DNA of 64,000 nucleotides from an uncultured Bacteroides sp. GTDB taxonomy: Bacteria > Bacteroidota > Bacteroidia > Bacteroidales > Bacteroidaceae. Made by a program: the position numbers and the translations under genes. The notes under the pieces were generated by a model. The model was not told the origin of the DNA. It did not search any database and worked only from the letters and a program-made list of their open reading frames with translations. Location of the stretch: the NCBI RefSeq assembly GCF_949298305.1, contig NZ_CASFWU010000003.1:11616-75615 (forward strand), written 5' to 3'. Positions 28,901 through 36,882 of this stretch are shown here, piece by piece (positions within the stretch are counted from its first letter, which is position 1; every line of letters begins with the position of its first letter).

Positions 28901-30114
28901 TAAATGGACATCACAGTATTGGCTACCGAACGCGAAGAGACACCCGGACTGTAATGACGTATCCTTTTTCCATCTGACGTCAGTTCATAAATACCTTCAT
29001 TATCCGTTCCTATCCACAAATGAGAGCCGCTGTCTTGGAAAATAGACATTACACATCCCTGCCCAATAGGATTATAATAAGTAGATTTGCAACCGAAATA
29101 ATCGAAGGGATTATCCTGCTTGGGTACCAGAACAATTCCTTTCTGAAATAATCCCAACCAAAGATTATCATCCTTGTCTTCCAAAATAGCATGTATTTTA
29201 CCAGAAGAAAAATCCAAAGGAGCAGCATTGATGGTAAAATTCTCCAGGCAATCGGATTGTGGATTGTAAATTTTAAGTCCCTGCCCGTCAGTCCCTACCA
29301 GCAGTCTGTCATCTGCCCATGCCAAGCAGTAAACCGAAATGACTTTCCGCCCCTCGCAAGGCACTTGAACGAAACGTTTCTTCGTCCTGTCATAACGCGA
29401 AAGTCCGTTTTTTTGAGTGCCAATAAACAGATTACCATTTTTATCTTCTATAATGGCAGAAACATAATTGTCATTGATTTCCGGATATTTGAAAATCCGT
29501 ATTTCCTTTGTATCGAGCGAATAACAAATCAATCCATCACCTTCGGTTCCTATCCAGATGTTTTGGTGCGAATCCTCGTACATGTTCACCTGGAAATTAT
29601 AATTTGCCTGATGCAAGAGATTATCCGCTGATATACCTTCCATACGTGTCTCGTCCAAGCGGAACAGGCCTTGACCGGTAGTAGTCATCCAGATTTCACC
29701 GTTATGCAGTTCTATAATCTGAGTGACATGGGGAAACACTTGCCGTCCGCCACGCATCATCGGAATCTCTGAGAAGGTATCCGTCTCCCGATTATAAAGC
29801 ATCAGACCGTCTATACATCCCACCATCAATCTTTGGCGAGTATCCTCAAAAAGAGTCCGTACATAATTGTTTTTAATGGAGGAAGTATCAGAAGATACAT
29901 GGTAATAATTGGAAAAACGCATTCCATCAAAACGATTCAGTCCATACTCAGTCGCACTCCACACAAACCCACGACTGTCCTGAAACAGCTGATTGACCAT
30001 GCTGCTGGACAATCCATTCTCTGTTGAATAAAAACGACCGGTCTGGGCATGAACCTGCATACACCCCCAAAGCAACAAAAAACTTAAATAAAAAAGGCTA
30101 TATATGTTCTTCAT
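25966..30114 (-). CDS. Hybrid two-component system regulator (HTCS)
   Basis: A 1382-residue one-protein sensor/regulator of the type that controls Bacteroides glycan loci. Order: signal peptide (1-24), many Reg_prop beta-propeller repeats such as GNIWAGTTDGLFRFDKK (about 30-690), Y_Y_Y domain (about 700-775), one membrane helix (about 783-805), HisKA with phospho-acceptor His in FINISHEIRTP (about 834), HATPase (NAFKYTPEEG, DNGIGIDKDK, GTGIGLHLSRSL), receiver with Asp in ISDIMMPEMDG (about 1160), and a C-terminal AraC-type HTH (about 1270-1372). It senses an oligosaccharide in the periplasm and is divergent from the GH35-to-uxuA operon, its likely target. The ATG at 30114 gives the signal peptide. 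Confidence 0.93.
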   Translation of the reverse strand: MKNIYSLFYLSFLLLWGCMQVHAQTGRFYSTENGLSSSMVNQLFQDSRGFVWSATEYGLNRFDGMRFSNYYHVSSDTSSIKNNYVRTLFEDTRQRLMVGCIDGLMLYNRETDTFSEIPMMRGGRQVFPHVTQIIELHNGEIWMTTTGQGLFRLDETRMEGISADNLLHQANYNFQVNMYEDSHQNIWIGTEGDGLICYSLDTKEIRIFKYPEINDNYVSAIIEDKNGNLFIGTQKNGLSRYDRTKKRFVQVPCEGRKVISVYCLAWADDRLLVGTDGQGLKIYNPQSDCLENFTINAAPLDFSSGKIHAILEDKDDNLWLGLFQKGIVLVPKQDNPFDYFGCKSTYYNPIGQGCVMSIFQDSGSHLWIGTDNEGIYELTSDGKRIRHYSPGVSSRSVANTVMSIYEDTDRNLWLGSYTRGLAKLNRQTGECEYLPSTSGQKVLAIAEDRQKNLYVATLGSGFYQYSLQTGELKHYESSKDEKGDLTRNELANDWVNYLFCDSEGMIWLAHYKGISCFNPVTGSFLDYGQKNLLITDCVGYVLMEDESGNIWAGTTDGLFRFDKKSATVQRFTTKDGLPNNVICGLCEDGNSNIWISTYWGVSKYNVTEGHFINYYVGDGLQGNEFMHGAFFKGRSGKIYFGGVNGVTSFWPDAIDSGSKDIQVWITDFFIFNRPVHKNTLSGGKAVIDGIVQDARQFQLSHDDNTFSIVFSTLQYNVPEQISYQYRIEELSRQWSTTEPGVNRVTYNNLPPGKYTFSVRALLHGQASEVRAVQILISPPWYETWWAYLIYVILFGLLVAGIVNYLYSRMRHRREIMKREHIEQLNEAKLQFFINISHEIRTPMTLIINPLEKLLSDKKDSELHKTYLMIYWNAQRILRLINQLMDIRKLDKGQMFMKFRETDMVGFIDDVMLTFDYMAKKKKIRFSFVHDMPQLKVWIDLNNFDKILMNILSNAFKYTPEEGEIQVKLTTGKDPSRKDALKEYFEITVTDNGIGIDKDKIDQIFERFYQINNDVTNSNFGTGIGLHLSRSLVQLHHGLIFAENREDTSGSRFVIRIPLGAAHLRADELEMGAGETVVTHSLPGMPMRPTSEPALDEEATKTGSDKPLKAKTRLKVLVVEDEEEIRAYLKEELSGEYRVQTCCNGKEAYELVLSDAPDLVISDIMMPEMDGLTLCRKIKQNTNVNHVPVVLLTAKSKPEDKLEGIDIGADAYIVKPFNTELLKGVIANLISNRRLLRNKFSGAQQQESKMEKIEIKSGDEKLMEKVMKVVNEHLADPDLNVEMLANEVGLSRVHIHRKLKELTNLSARDFIKNIRLQQAATLLAEDKKLTISEIAYATGYVNLSHFSSSFKERYGMSPKDYMYKHQGKEEDSSEISGGDSSAS

Positions 30115-30822
30115 CCTACAAATTATCAAGATTGAAGTCCAAAGATAGGATTTATTCTTTAAAATAAAATATTTCAAAAACGTTTTTTCAATCTACAACA
30201 TTGAATCACAAAAATCAGAAAGACAGTACTTATTACAATATCCGTTCGTACATTCCGACAGAAATAGAATTACAACATTTTGAAATACAGGGAAAAACCA
30301 TCCATAAGGGAATTGGAGAAGCAAACAAGAGTTAACAATTAGGTCCTTCCGACAAAATTAGCAATACCAACCATAACCGTATATTTTATCCTTTCAACCA
30401 ACAGATTCGCAAAAAATCTCTTCAAGGTTCAATGATGTTATATGAGAGAAAGTTTATGTAACATAAAAGAAAGCAATCCGACAATTGAGAAAACAATACA
30501 CCCAAAGCTAATAAAGAAAAATCTTCAACACATTTCTGTTCCAAGTTTCACATCGGACAAAATAACAGACAAGAAGCGCACAGATATCCCTAATCCATAT
30601 TAAAAAAAAGAATCTATTATGAGAAACAAGATGCCATGAAAAGGCTGTTTTTCCACAGCGACACCCCTTTTTGATACACAAAGCAGAATCGATGTACGAT
30701 AAACAAAAGAAAATGTAACATACAGAGGCAATGTGTAACCCAGAAAAAGATTTGTGGTACGTCCTACAAACCGTTTTACAAAACAGATATCTATCTTTGT
30801 GTTCGTAAAAAGTCTTAAACTA
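30115..30822. other. AT-rich divergent control region of the carbohydrate locus
   Basis: About 700 bases without a gene, clearly richer in A and T than the flanks. Visible elements are TGTTATATGAGA at 30436-30447 (10 of 12 to the palindromic box), TTTATGT-A-ACATAAA near 30453, further TGTAACA half-sites near 30716, and the GH35 promoter TATCTTTG at 30793-30800. HTCS and Crp-type regulators would be expected to bind here. Confidence 0.55.
30793..30800 (+). promoter_or_regulatory. -7 element of the GH35-to-uxuA operon
   Basis: TATCTTTG located about 23 bases before the first ATG at 30823; it excludes the GTG-start extension to 30754. Confidence 0.55.
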
Positions 30823-32550
30823 ATGCCAATGATGACAACGAAAAACTATATATTTATTTTGCTTCTGTCTATCTTTGTGACAGGAACGACATTTGCCCAA
30901 AACAGCATCCTACGAAAGCAAGGAAGCACTTCCCAGCTGGTGGTAGACGGTAAACCTTTCCTCATATTGGGAGGTGAATTGGGCAACTCGTCCGCCTCAT
31001 GTATCCCAGACATCGAACGCATATTCCCTAAACTTCAGCAAATTGGATTGAATACAGTTCTTGTCCCCGTATATTGGGATTTGACGGAACCGACCGAAGG
31101 GAACTTCGACTTCACACTGACCGACCAGGCACTGAAATCTGCCCGCCAATGCAACCTGAAAATCATTTTCCTCTGGTTTGGCACCTGGAAGAACTCCATG
31201 AGCTGCTACGCGCCGCTCTGGTTCAAGAAGGACTATCAAAAATATCCCCGTTCATACACCCGCAACGGCAAGCCGTTGGAGATAGCCAGCGCATTCTCCG
31301 AGAACGTTTTCCAGGCAGACCATCGCGCTTTCAGCCAATGGCTGAAGCATCTGGCTACCGTTGACAAACACGACGGCACCGTTATCATGATTCAAATAGA
31401 GAATGAAATCGGAATGTTGGAAGATGCCCGTGACCACTCGAAAGAAGCAAACCGCGCCTTTCATTCTCCTGTTCCCCAAGAACTGACAAGTTATTTGCAG
31501 AAAAACAAAAAAGCACTTCACCCGCGTATGCTGGAAAAATGGAGCAGCCAAGGTTGCAAGACGAACGGGAACTGGGAGGAAATCTTCGGAAGCGGCATCG
31601 GAACAGACGAGATTTTTATGGCGTGGCACTATGCCCGATATGTAGAGAAGATGGCACAAACAGCCCGTTCCATCTTCAATGTTCCTCTTTATGTCAATGC
31701 GGCCATGAATAGCCGTGGACGGAAACCTGGCGAATATCCGTCGGCAGGTCCCTTGGCACACCTGATTGACGTTTGGCATTGCGGAGCCCCCAGCATTGAC
31801 CTGTTGGCTCCCGACCTGTACGACCAAGGATTTGCCGGTTGGGTAGCCCAATACAAACGGCCCAACAATCCGTTGTTCATCCCGGAAACGAAATTAACAG
31901 ACGACAACGGAGTGAGAGCCTTCTATGTCTTCGGCGAACATGACGCAATCGGCATCAGTCCGTTTTCCATTGAAGACTATCCAGACACGCCCCATACTCC
32001 ATTGTCGAAAAGTTATGCCAAGTTGAAAGAACTGATGCCTCTCATCACCCGATACCAAGGGAAAGGGGCGATGAAAGGATTGCTCTTCGACCAAGAGAAC
32101 AAAGAACGTATTCTGACTGACGACGAACTGACAGTCACCTGCCGCCACTACTACACCCTCCCATGGGACGCACGTGCCACAGACGGTAGCCGATGGCCGG
32201 AAGGCGGAGGTTTACTGCTGAAATTGTCCAAAGACGAATATCTTGTTGCAGGCAGTGGAATTGTCGTAGAATTTGCAAAAAGCACAGAGAAGCAATACGA
32301 TAATCCTTCCCAAGCCTCATTGGGAGAAGACGGATTTGCAACCCGAGGTAATAACCAGGCCCCAAGCGCAAAGCAGTGGAAAGGTCTCCGTTGCGGTTTA
32401 GCCAGTGTGGATGAAGTGAAAGTAAACGGGGACGGAAGCATTGGCTATGTCCGCCGTCTGAACGGAGACCAAAGCCATCAAGGGAGACATGTCCGCATCC
32501 CGACAGATGACTTCAAGATACTACATGTCAAACTCTATGAATACCAATAA
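30823..32550 (+). CDS. GH35 beta-galactosidase-like enzyme with DUF5597-type C-terminus
   Basis: A 575-residue exported glycosidase. The signal peptide ends near TTFAQ. The catalytic (beta/alpha)8 barrel (about 25-370) has the acid/base Glu in MIQIENEIGML (about E195) and the nucleophile Glu in LFIPETKL (about E355). The C-terminal part (about 390-570) matches the DUF5597 domain often appended to Bacteroides GH35/GH42-like enzymes. It would remove a terminal beta-galactosyl or related residue from an oligosaccharide in the periplasm. It opens the HTCS-linked operon. ATGs at 30823, 30829 and 30832 are all possible. Confidence 0.85.
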   Translation: MPMMTTKNYIFILLLSIFVTGTTFAQNSILRKQGSTSQLVVDGKPFLILGGELGNSSASCIPDIERIFPKLQQIGLNTVLVPVYWDLTEPTEGNFDFTLTDQALKSARQCNLKIIFLWFGTWKNSMSCYAPLWFKKDYQKYPRSYTRNGKPLEIASAFSENVFQADHRAFSQWLKHLATVDKHDGTVIMIQIENEIGMLEDARDHSKEANRAFHSPVPQELTSYLQKNKKALHPRMLEKWSSQGCKTNGNWEEIFGSGIGTDEIFMAWHYARYVEKMAQTARSIFNVPLYVNAAMNSRGRKPGEYPSAGPLAHLIDVWHCGAPSIDLLAPDLYDQGFAGWVAQYKRPNNPLFIPETKLTDDNGVRAFYVFGEHDAIGISPFSIEDYPDTPHTPLSKSYAKLKELMPLITRYQGKGAMKGLLFDQENKERILTDDELTVTCRHYYTLPWDARATDGSRWPEGGGLLLKLSKDEYLVAGSGIVVEFAKSTEKQYDNPSQASLGEDGFATRGNNQAPSAKQWKGLRCGLASVDEVKVNGDGSIGYVRRLNGDQSHQGRHVRIPTDDFKILHVKLYEYQ

Positions 32551-32596
32551 CAACACATACAATCAGCATATATTAACCCATAAAGATATAAAAGGT

Positions 32597-34315
32597 ATGA
32601 AAATTGAATTGAGTTATAATAAGGTTAGGTTAGGAGTGGCAGCGCTGCTTTGCCTTTGCGCTACCCCCTGGGTAGAAGCAAAGGTAAAGCTGCCTGCTTT
32701 AATTTCAGACGGCATGGTGCTGCAACGCGAACAACCCGTCAAGCTGTGGGGAACAGCCGATGCAGGAGAAACCGTTGAGGTGAAGTTTCTGAAGAAGAGT
32801 GTAAAAAATGAAGGAAAAGTGTCTTTGCCTGCCGCAATGAAGGGCAGCAAGCTGAAAGCCTCTTACACCGCCGTCGCTGATGAAAGCGGCCAATGGAACA
32901 TCGTGCTGCCTCCGCTGAAAGCCGGAGGTCCGTACCTGCTGCAAGTGAACGACATTGAATTGAAAGACATCCTGATAGGCGATGTATGGCTCTGCTCCGG
33001 CCAGTCAAACATGGAACTGCCTGTAAATCGGGTAACCGATATGTTCGCTGACGAAATCCGTTCATACAACAACGACCGGATACGCCACATTATCGTACCT
33101 AAAGTATATAACTTCCACGCTCCTCAGGACGACATGCCTCAGACAAGCTGGAAACCACTGACACAGGAAAACGTAATGGATTTCTCGGCTTTGGCCTATT
33201 TCTATGCCAAAGCACTTTATGAAAAGACCGGCGTACCCGTGGGACTTATCAACTCCAGCTGGGGCGGTACACCCGTCGAAGCATGGATTAGCGAAGAAGG
33301 ACTGAAAGAGTTTCCGCTCTACATCAACGACAAGCGCCAATATGAAGACGATGCCTATTGCGACCATATTAAAAAGGTAGAAGGCGAAAGCTTCTACCGC
33401 TGGAACCTTGCGCTCTACAAGGGCGATCCCGGATTGCACGAGGCAAAACCTTGGTATGCTGCCGACTACGATGACTCGGGTTGGAAATCCGTAGAGATGT
33501 TCTCCGCCGAATGGGGCTCGAACGGACTGAATCCGATAGGAGGTTCACACTGGTTCCGCAAAGAAGTGGAAATTCCTCAAAGCTGGAATGGCAAGGAAGC
33601 CGTTCTGCGCCTGGGCTGCATTGTTGATGCAGATTCGGTTTACGTAAACGGACAGTTTGTGGGAACCACCAGCTACCAATATCCGCCCCGCATCTACCGG
33701 ATTCCTGCCGGATTGCTGAAAGCGGGCAAAAACAATGTCACGATTCGCCTTATCAGCAACGGAGGCTATCCTCAGTTTGTCAAAGAGAAACCCTATAAAA
33801 TCATCTGCACACCCACAGAAGGGAAGCAGGAAGAAGTAAGCCTGGAAGGAAACTGGAAATACCGCCTTGGAGCACCGATGCCCAACGCTCCCAGCATGAT
33901 GTTCTTCTGCTACAAGCCCGTATGTCTGTACAATGCCATGATATCACCCTTACGCAACTACTCAATCAGAGGTGCCATCTGGTATCAGGGAGAATCGAAC
34001 GTATCACGTCGTAACGAATATACAGCATTGCTCACCGCCATGATAGCCGACTGGCGCCGCACCTTCCAGAACGAAGAATTGCCGTTCTACATCGTAGAAT
34101 TGGCCGATTTTCTCTCCAAGGATGACATCGGCGGACGTAAGGCCTGGGCCGAGATGCGCCAGGAACAGGCCAAGGCCGCACAAAGCAACAGCCATGCCAC
34201 ACTGATCAAGAACAGCGACCTGGGTGAGTGGAACGACATCCATCCGCTGGACAAGAAGACGCTGGGTGGACGTGTGGCAGATGCCGTATGGAAAGACATG
34301 AATCAATCGAAATAA
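32597..34315 (+). CDS. Sialate O-acetylesterase-like SGNH esterase
   Basis: A 572-residue exported esterase. A signal peptide (about 1-28) is followed by an SGNH hydrolase domain with the Ser nucleophile in WLCSGQSNMELPV and the Asp-His pair in DLGEWNDIHPLDKK near the end. A beta-sandwich insertion (about 280-430; SHWFRKEVEIPQSWNGKEAV) splits the catalytic domain. Proteins of this kind are annotated as sialate O-acetylesterases, but several act as xylan or pectin acetylesterases. Given the GH67/GH43 neighbours, removal of acetyl groups from a plant oligosaccharide is the more likely role. It starts 47 bases after GH35. Confidence 0.85.
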   Translation: MKIELSYNKVRLGVAALLCLCATPWVEAKVKLPALISDGMVLQREQPVKLWGTADAGETVEVKFLKKSVKNEGKVSLPAAMKGSKLKASYTAVADESGQWNIVLPPLKAGGPYLLQVNDIELKDILIGDVWLCSGQSNMELPVNRVTDMFADEIRSYNNDRIRHIIVPKVYNFHAPQDDMPQTSWKPLTQENVMDFSALAYFYAKALYEKTGVPVGLINSSWGGTPVEAWISEEGLKEFPLYINDKRQYEDDAYCDHIKKVEGESFYRWNLALYKGDPGLHEAKPWYAADYDDSGWKSVEMFSAEWGSNGLNPIGGSHWFRKEVEIPQSWNGKEAVLRLGCIVDADSVYVNGQFVGTTSYQYPPRIYRIPAGLLKAGKNNVTIRLISNGGYPQFVKEKPYKIICTPTEGKQEEVSLEGNWKYRLGAPMPNAPSMMFFCYKPVCLYNAMISPLRNYSIRGAIWYQGESNVSRRNEYTALLTAMIADWRRTFQNEELPFYIVELADFLSKDDIGGRKAWAEMRQEQAKAAQSNSHATLIKNSDLGEWNDIHPLDKKTLGGRVADAVWKDMNQSK

Positions 34316-34347
34316 CAGAATTAAAATAAACAAAGCTCTAATTATTT

Positions 34348-35760
34348 ATGGAACCTGTAACAAAAAACAACGAAGAGTCCAAAGGATTCTACAAATTGTC
34401 ATGGCTCCAACGAATCGGATTCGGCTCCGGTGACTTGGCACAAAACCTTATCTACCAGACGGTATGCATGTACCTGCTCCTCTTTTACACCAATGTCTAT
34501 GGATTGAGCCCATCATCCGCAGCCTTCATGTTCCTGATTGTTCGTGTAGTGGACGTATTGTGGGATCCGCTGGTAGGAGCTTTTGTCGACAAGCACAACC
34601 CTCCGCTGGGCAAGTACCGTTCTTACCTGGTATTGGCCGGTATTCCTCTGACAGGTTTTGCCATTCTTTGTTTCTGGAACGGCTTTTCCGGTTCTTTGGT
34701 TTATGCATACATTACATACGTGGGCTTATCCATGCTCTATACATTAATCAATGTTCCCTATGGCGCGCTCAACGCATCATTGACCCGCGACACCGACGAG
34801 ATTACCACATTAACCAGCGTACGTATGTTCCTGGCCAATACAGGCGGATTGGCAGTTGCCTATGGTATTCCTAAGATTGTAGCCGCCATTTCTCCCGACG
34901 GTCTGACCAACACCACAATGAGTGCCCATGCCTGGTTCGTCACCATGACCATCTATGGTGTCATCGGGTTGGCTTTGCTCATTTTCTGTTTCACGCAGTG
35001 CCGTGAGCGGGTCGTAATGGATGCCAAGGAAACTGAAAATGTAAAAGTATCTGACCTGTGGGTGGAATTCAAGCGAAACCGCCCCTTGCGTGTCTTGGCT
35101 TTCTTCTTCGTCACAGCCTTTGCCATGATGGCAGTAGGTAACTCGGCAGGTTCCTATTATATGATTTACAATGTGCAAGGCACCAGCGACCAGATGGCCA
35201 ATTTCATGGCACTGGGTTCCATTCCGGCCTTCATCTTCATGCCGCTCGTACCTTGGATCAAACGTAAGATAGGTAAACGCGCCATGTTCAACGTGTTCCT
35301 GTCCATCGCCATCATAGGCATGGCCATGCTTTACATCATTTCAGTCACTCCCTCTCTGAAATCTCAGATTTGGCTGGTGTACGTAGCCCAGTTCATCAAA
35401 TCAACGGGTGTCATCGTGGCTACAGGTTATATGTGGGCGTTGGTTCCCGAAGTCATCTCATACGGAGAATACACCACCGGCAAACGCATTTCGGGCATTG
35501 TCAACGCACTGACCGGCATCTTCTACAAAGCCGGTATGGCCTTGGGAGGTGTGGTTCCCGGCCTGGTATTGGCTTATGTAGGTTTCGACCAAGAGAATGC
35601 TGTCAGCCAGTCTCCTTTAGCCGAACAAGGCATCCTTTGGCTGGTAGCTGTCATTCCCGCCATTCTGTTGGCGTTGGCCATGTTCATCATTTCCAAATAT
35701 GAATTGAGTGATGAAAAGATTGACGAAATCAACAAAGAAATTGAAAAGCGCAACAAATAA
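34348..35760 (+). CDS. GPH-family (MelB-like) sugar:cation symporter
   Basis: A 470-residue inner-membrane transporter with about 12 helices, of the glycoside-pentoside-hexuronide (GPH) family. The family look is clear in IGFGSGDLAQNLIYQTVCMY and VVDVLWDPLVGAFVDKHNPPLGKYRSY, where the conserved Asp residues of the cation site lie. It would import the oligosaccharides left by the periplasmic enzymes, explaining why the locus needs no SusC/SusD inside this window. It lies 33 bases after the esterase gene and 146 bases before the cytoplasmic GH43 gene. Confidence 0.9.
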   Translation: MEPVTKNNEESKGFYKLSWLQRIGFGSGDLAQNLIYQTVCMYLLLFYTNVYGLSPSSAAFMFLIVRVVDVLWDPLVGAFVDKHNPPLGKYRSYLVLAGIPLTGFAILCFWNGFSGSLVYAYITYVGLSMLYTLINVPYGALNASLTRDTDEITTLTSVRMFLANTGGLAVAYGIPKIVAAISPDGLTNTTMSAHAWFVTMTIYGVIGLALLIFCFTQCRERVVMDAKETENVKVSDLWVEFKRNRPLRVLAFFFVTAFAMMAVGNSAGSYYMIYNVQGTSDQMANFMALGSIPAFIFMPLVPWIKRKIGKRAMFNVFLSIAIIGMAMLYIISVTPSLKSQIWLVYVAQFIKSTGVIVATGYMWALVPEVISYGEYTTGKRISGIVNALTGIFYKAGMALGGVVPGLVLAYVGFDQENAVSQSPLAEQGILWLVAVIPAILLALAMFIISKYELSDEKIDEINKEIEKRNK

Positions 35761-35906
35761 GGAAAAACAAAGCAAACGATTTGCACGGAGATGAGCGGAC
35801 AAGATTCACATAACCGCCCGTCTGTGCCTATCGTACAGAATTTATCCACAAGGATTCTGCAAAGACGAATAACTCAAAATAATGAATCTATAAAAAACAA
35901 ACGATT

Positions 35907-36881
35907 ATGGAAAAAGAGAAAAGATACCTGTTTCCGGCCGACTATATGGCCGACCCGTCGGTACACGTGTTCAACGACCGCGTTTACATCTACCCCTCCC
36001 ACGACTGGGAATGTGAGAACGTTGAAAACGACAACGGCGACCAGTATGTCATGAAGGACAGCCACGTGCTCTCCACCGACGACCCCATGCACGGCGAAGT
36101 CATCGACCACGGCAAGGCACTCGACATTGCCGACATCCCCTGGGCCGGACGCCAGCTGTGGGACAGCGACATTGCCGAGAAAGACGGCAAATACTACCTG
36201 TACTTCCCGCTGAAGGACAAGACCGACATCTTCCGCATCGGCGTGGCCGTCGGCGACCGCCCCGAAGGTCCGTTCATTCCCCAGCCCGACCCCATCCGTG
36301 GCAGCTACAGCATCGACATCGCCGTACTGAAGGAAGGCGAGGACTACTACATGTACTTCGGCGGCATCTGGGGCGGACAGCTCCAACGCTACAAGGACAA
36401 CAAGGCACTGGAGATTCCCGAACTGCCCGAAGGCGACCAGCCTGCCCTGCCCAGCCGCGTAGTAAAACTGAGCAAGGACATGCTGCAGTTTGCCGAAGAA
36501 CCGCGCCCCGTCATCGTGGTGGACGAAAACGGCGAGCCGCTGAAGGCCAACAACCCCTACCGCTTCTTCGAGGCCAGCTGGGTACACAAGTACAACGGAA
36601 AGTACTACTTCTCCTACTCGACGGGTGACACGCACATGCTCTGCTACGCCATCGGCGACAATCCTTACGGCCCGTTCACCTACCAGGGCGTCATCCTGAC
36701 TCCCGTCGTAGGCTGGACTACCCACCACTCCATCGTGGAATACAAGGGCAAGTGGTATCTGTTCCACCACGACAGCGTGCCCTCGGGCGGCAAGTCCTGG
36801 CTCCGCAGCCTGAAGGTGTGCGAACTGGAATACGATGCCGAAGGCCACATTTTAACCATTGACGGCGGAGGAGAAAAATAG
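35907..36881 (+). CDS. Cytoplasmic GH43 beta-xylosidase / arabinofuranosidase-like enzyme
   Basis: A 324-residue five-bladed beta-propeller glycosidase without a signal peptide, so it acts on imported sugars. Catalytic positions are visible: base Asp in ADYMADPSVHVF, pKa-modulating Asp in GSYSIDIAVLK, and acid Glu in RFFEASWVHK. It resembles GH43 subfamily 1. Substrate is probably a beta-xyloside or alpha-arabinofuranoside. The stop is one base before the GH67 start region, showing tight operon packing. Confidence 0.88.
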   Translation: MEKEKRYLFPADYMADPSVHVFNDRVYIYPSHDWECENVENDNGDQYVMKDSHVLSTDDPMHGEVIDHGKALDIADIPWAGRQLWDSDIAEKDGKYYLYFPLKDKTDIFRIGVAVGDRPEGPFIPQPDPIRGSYSIDIAVLKEGEDYYMYFGGIWGGQLQRYKDNKALEIPELPEGDQPALPSRVVKLSKDMLQFAEEPRPVIVVDENGEPLKANNPYRFFEASWVHKYNGKYYFSYSTGDTHMLCYAIGDNPYGPFTYQGVILTPVVGWTTHHSIVEYKGKWYLFHHDSVPSGGKSWLRSLKVCELEYDAEGHILTIDGGGEK

Positions 36882-36882
36882 C

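Noticed and set aside
30115..30822. A hidden gene or tRNA in the AT-rich HTCS/GH35 spacer
   Set aside because: No frame with a ribosome-binding context and no cloverleaf was seen; the stretch looks like a control region.
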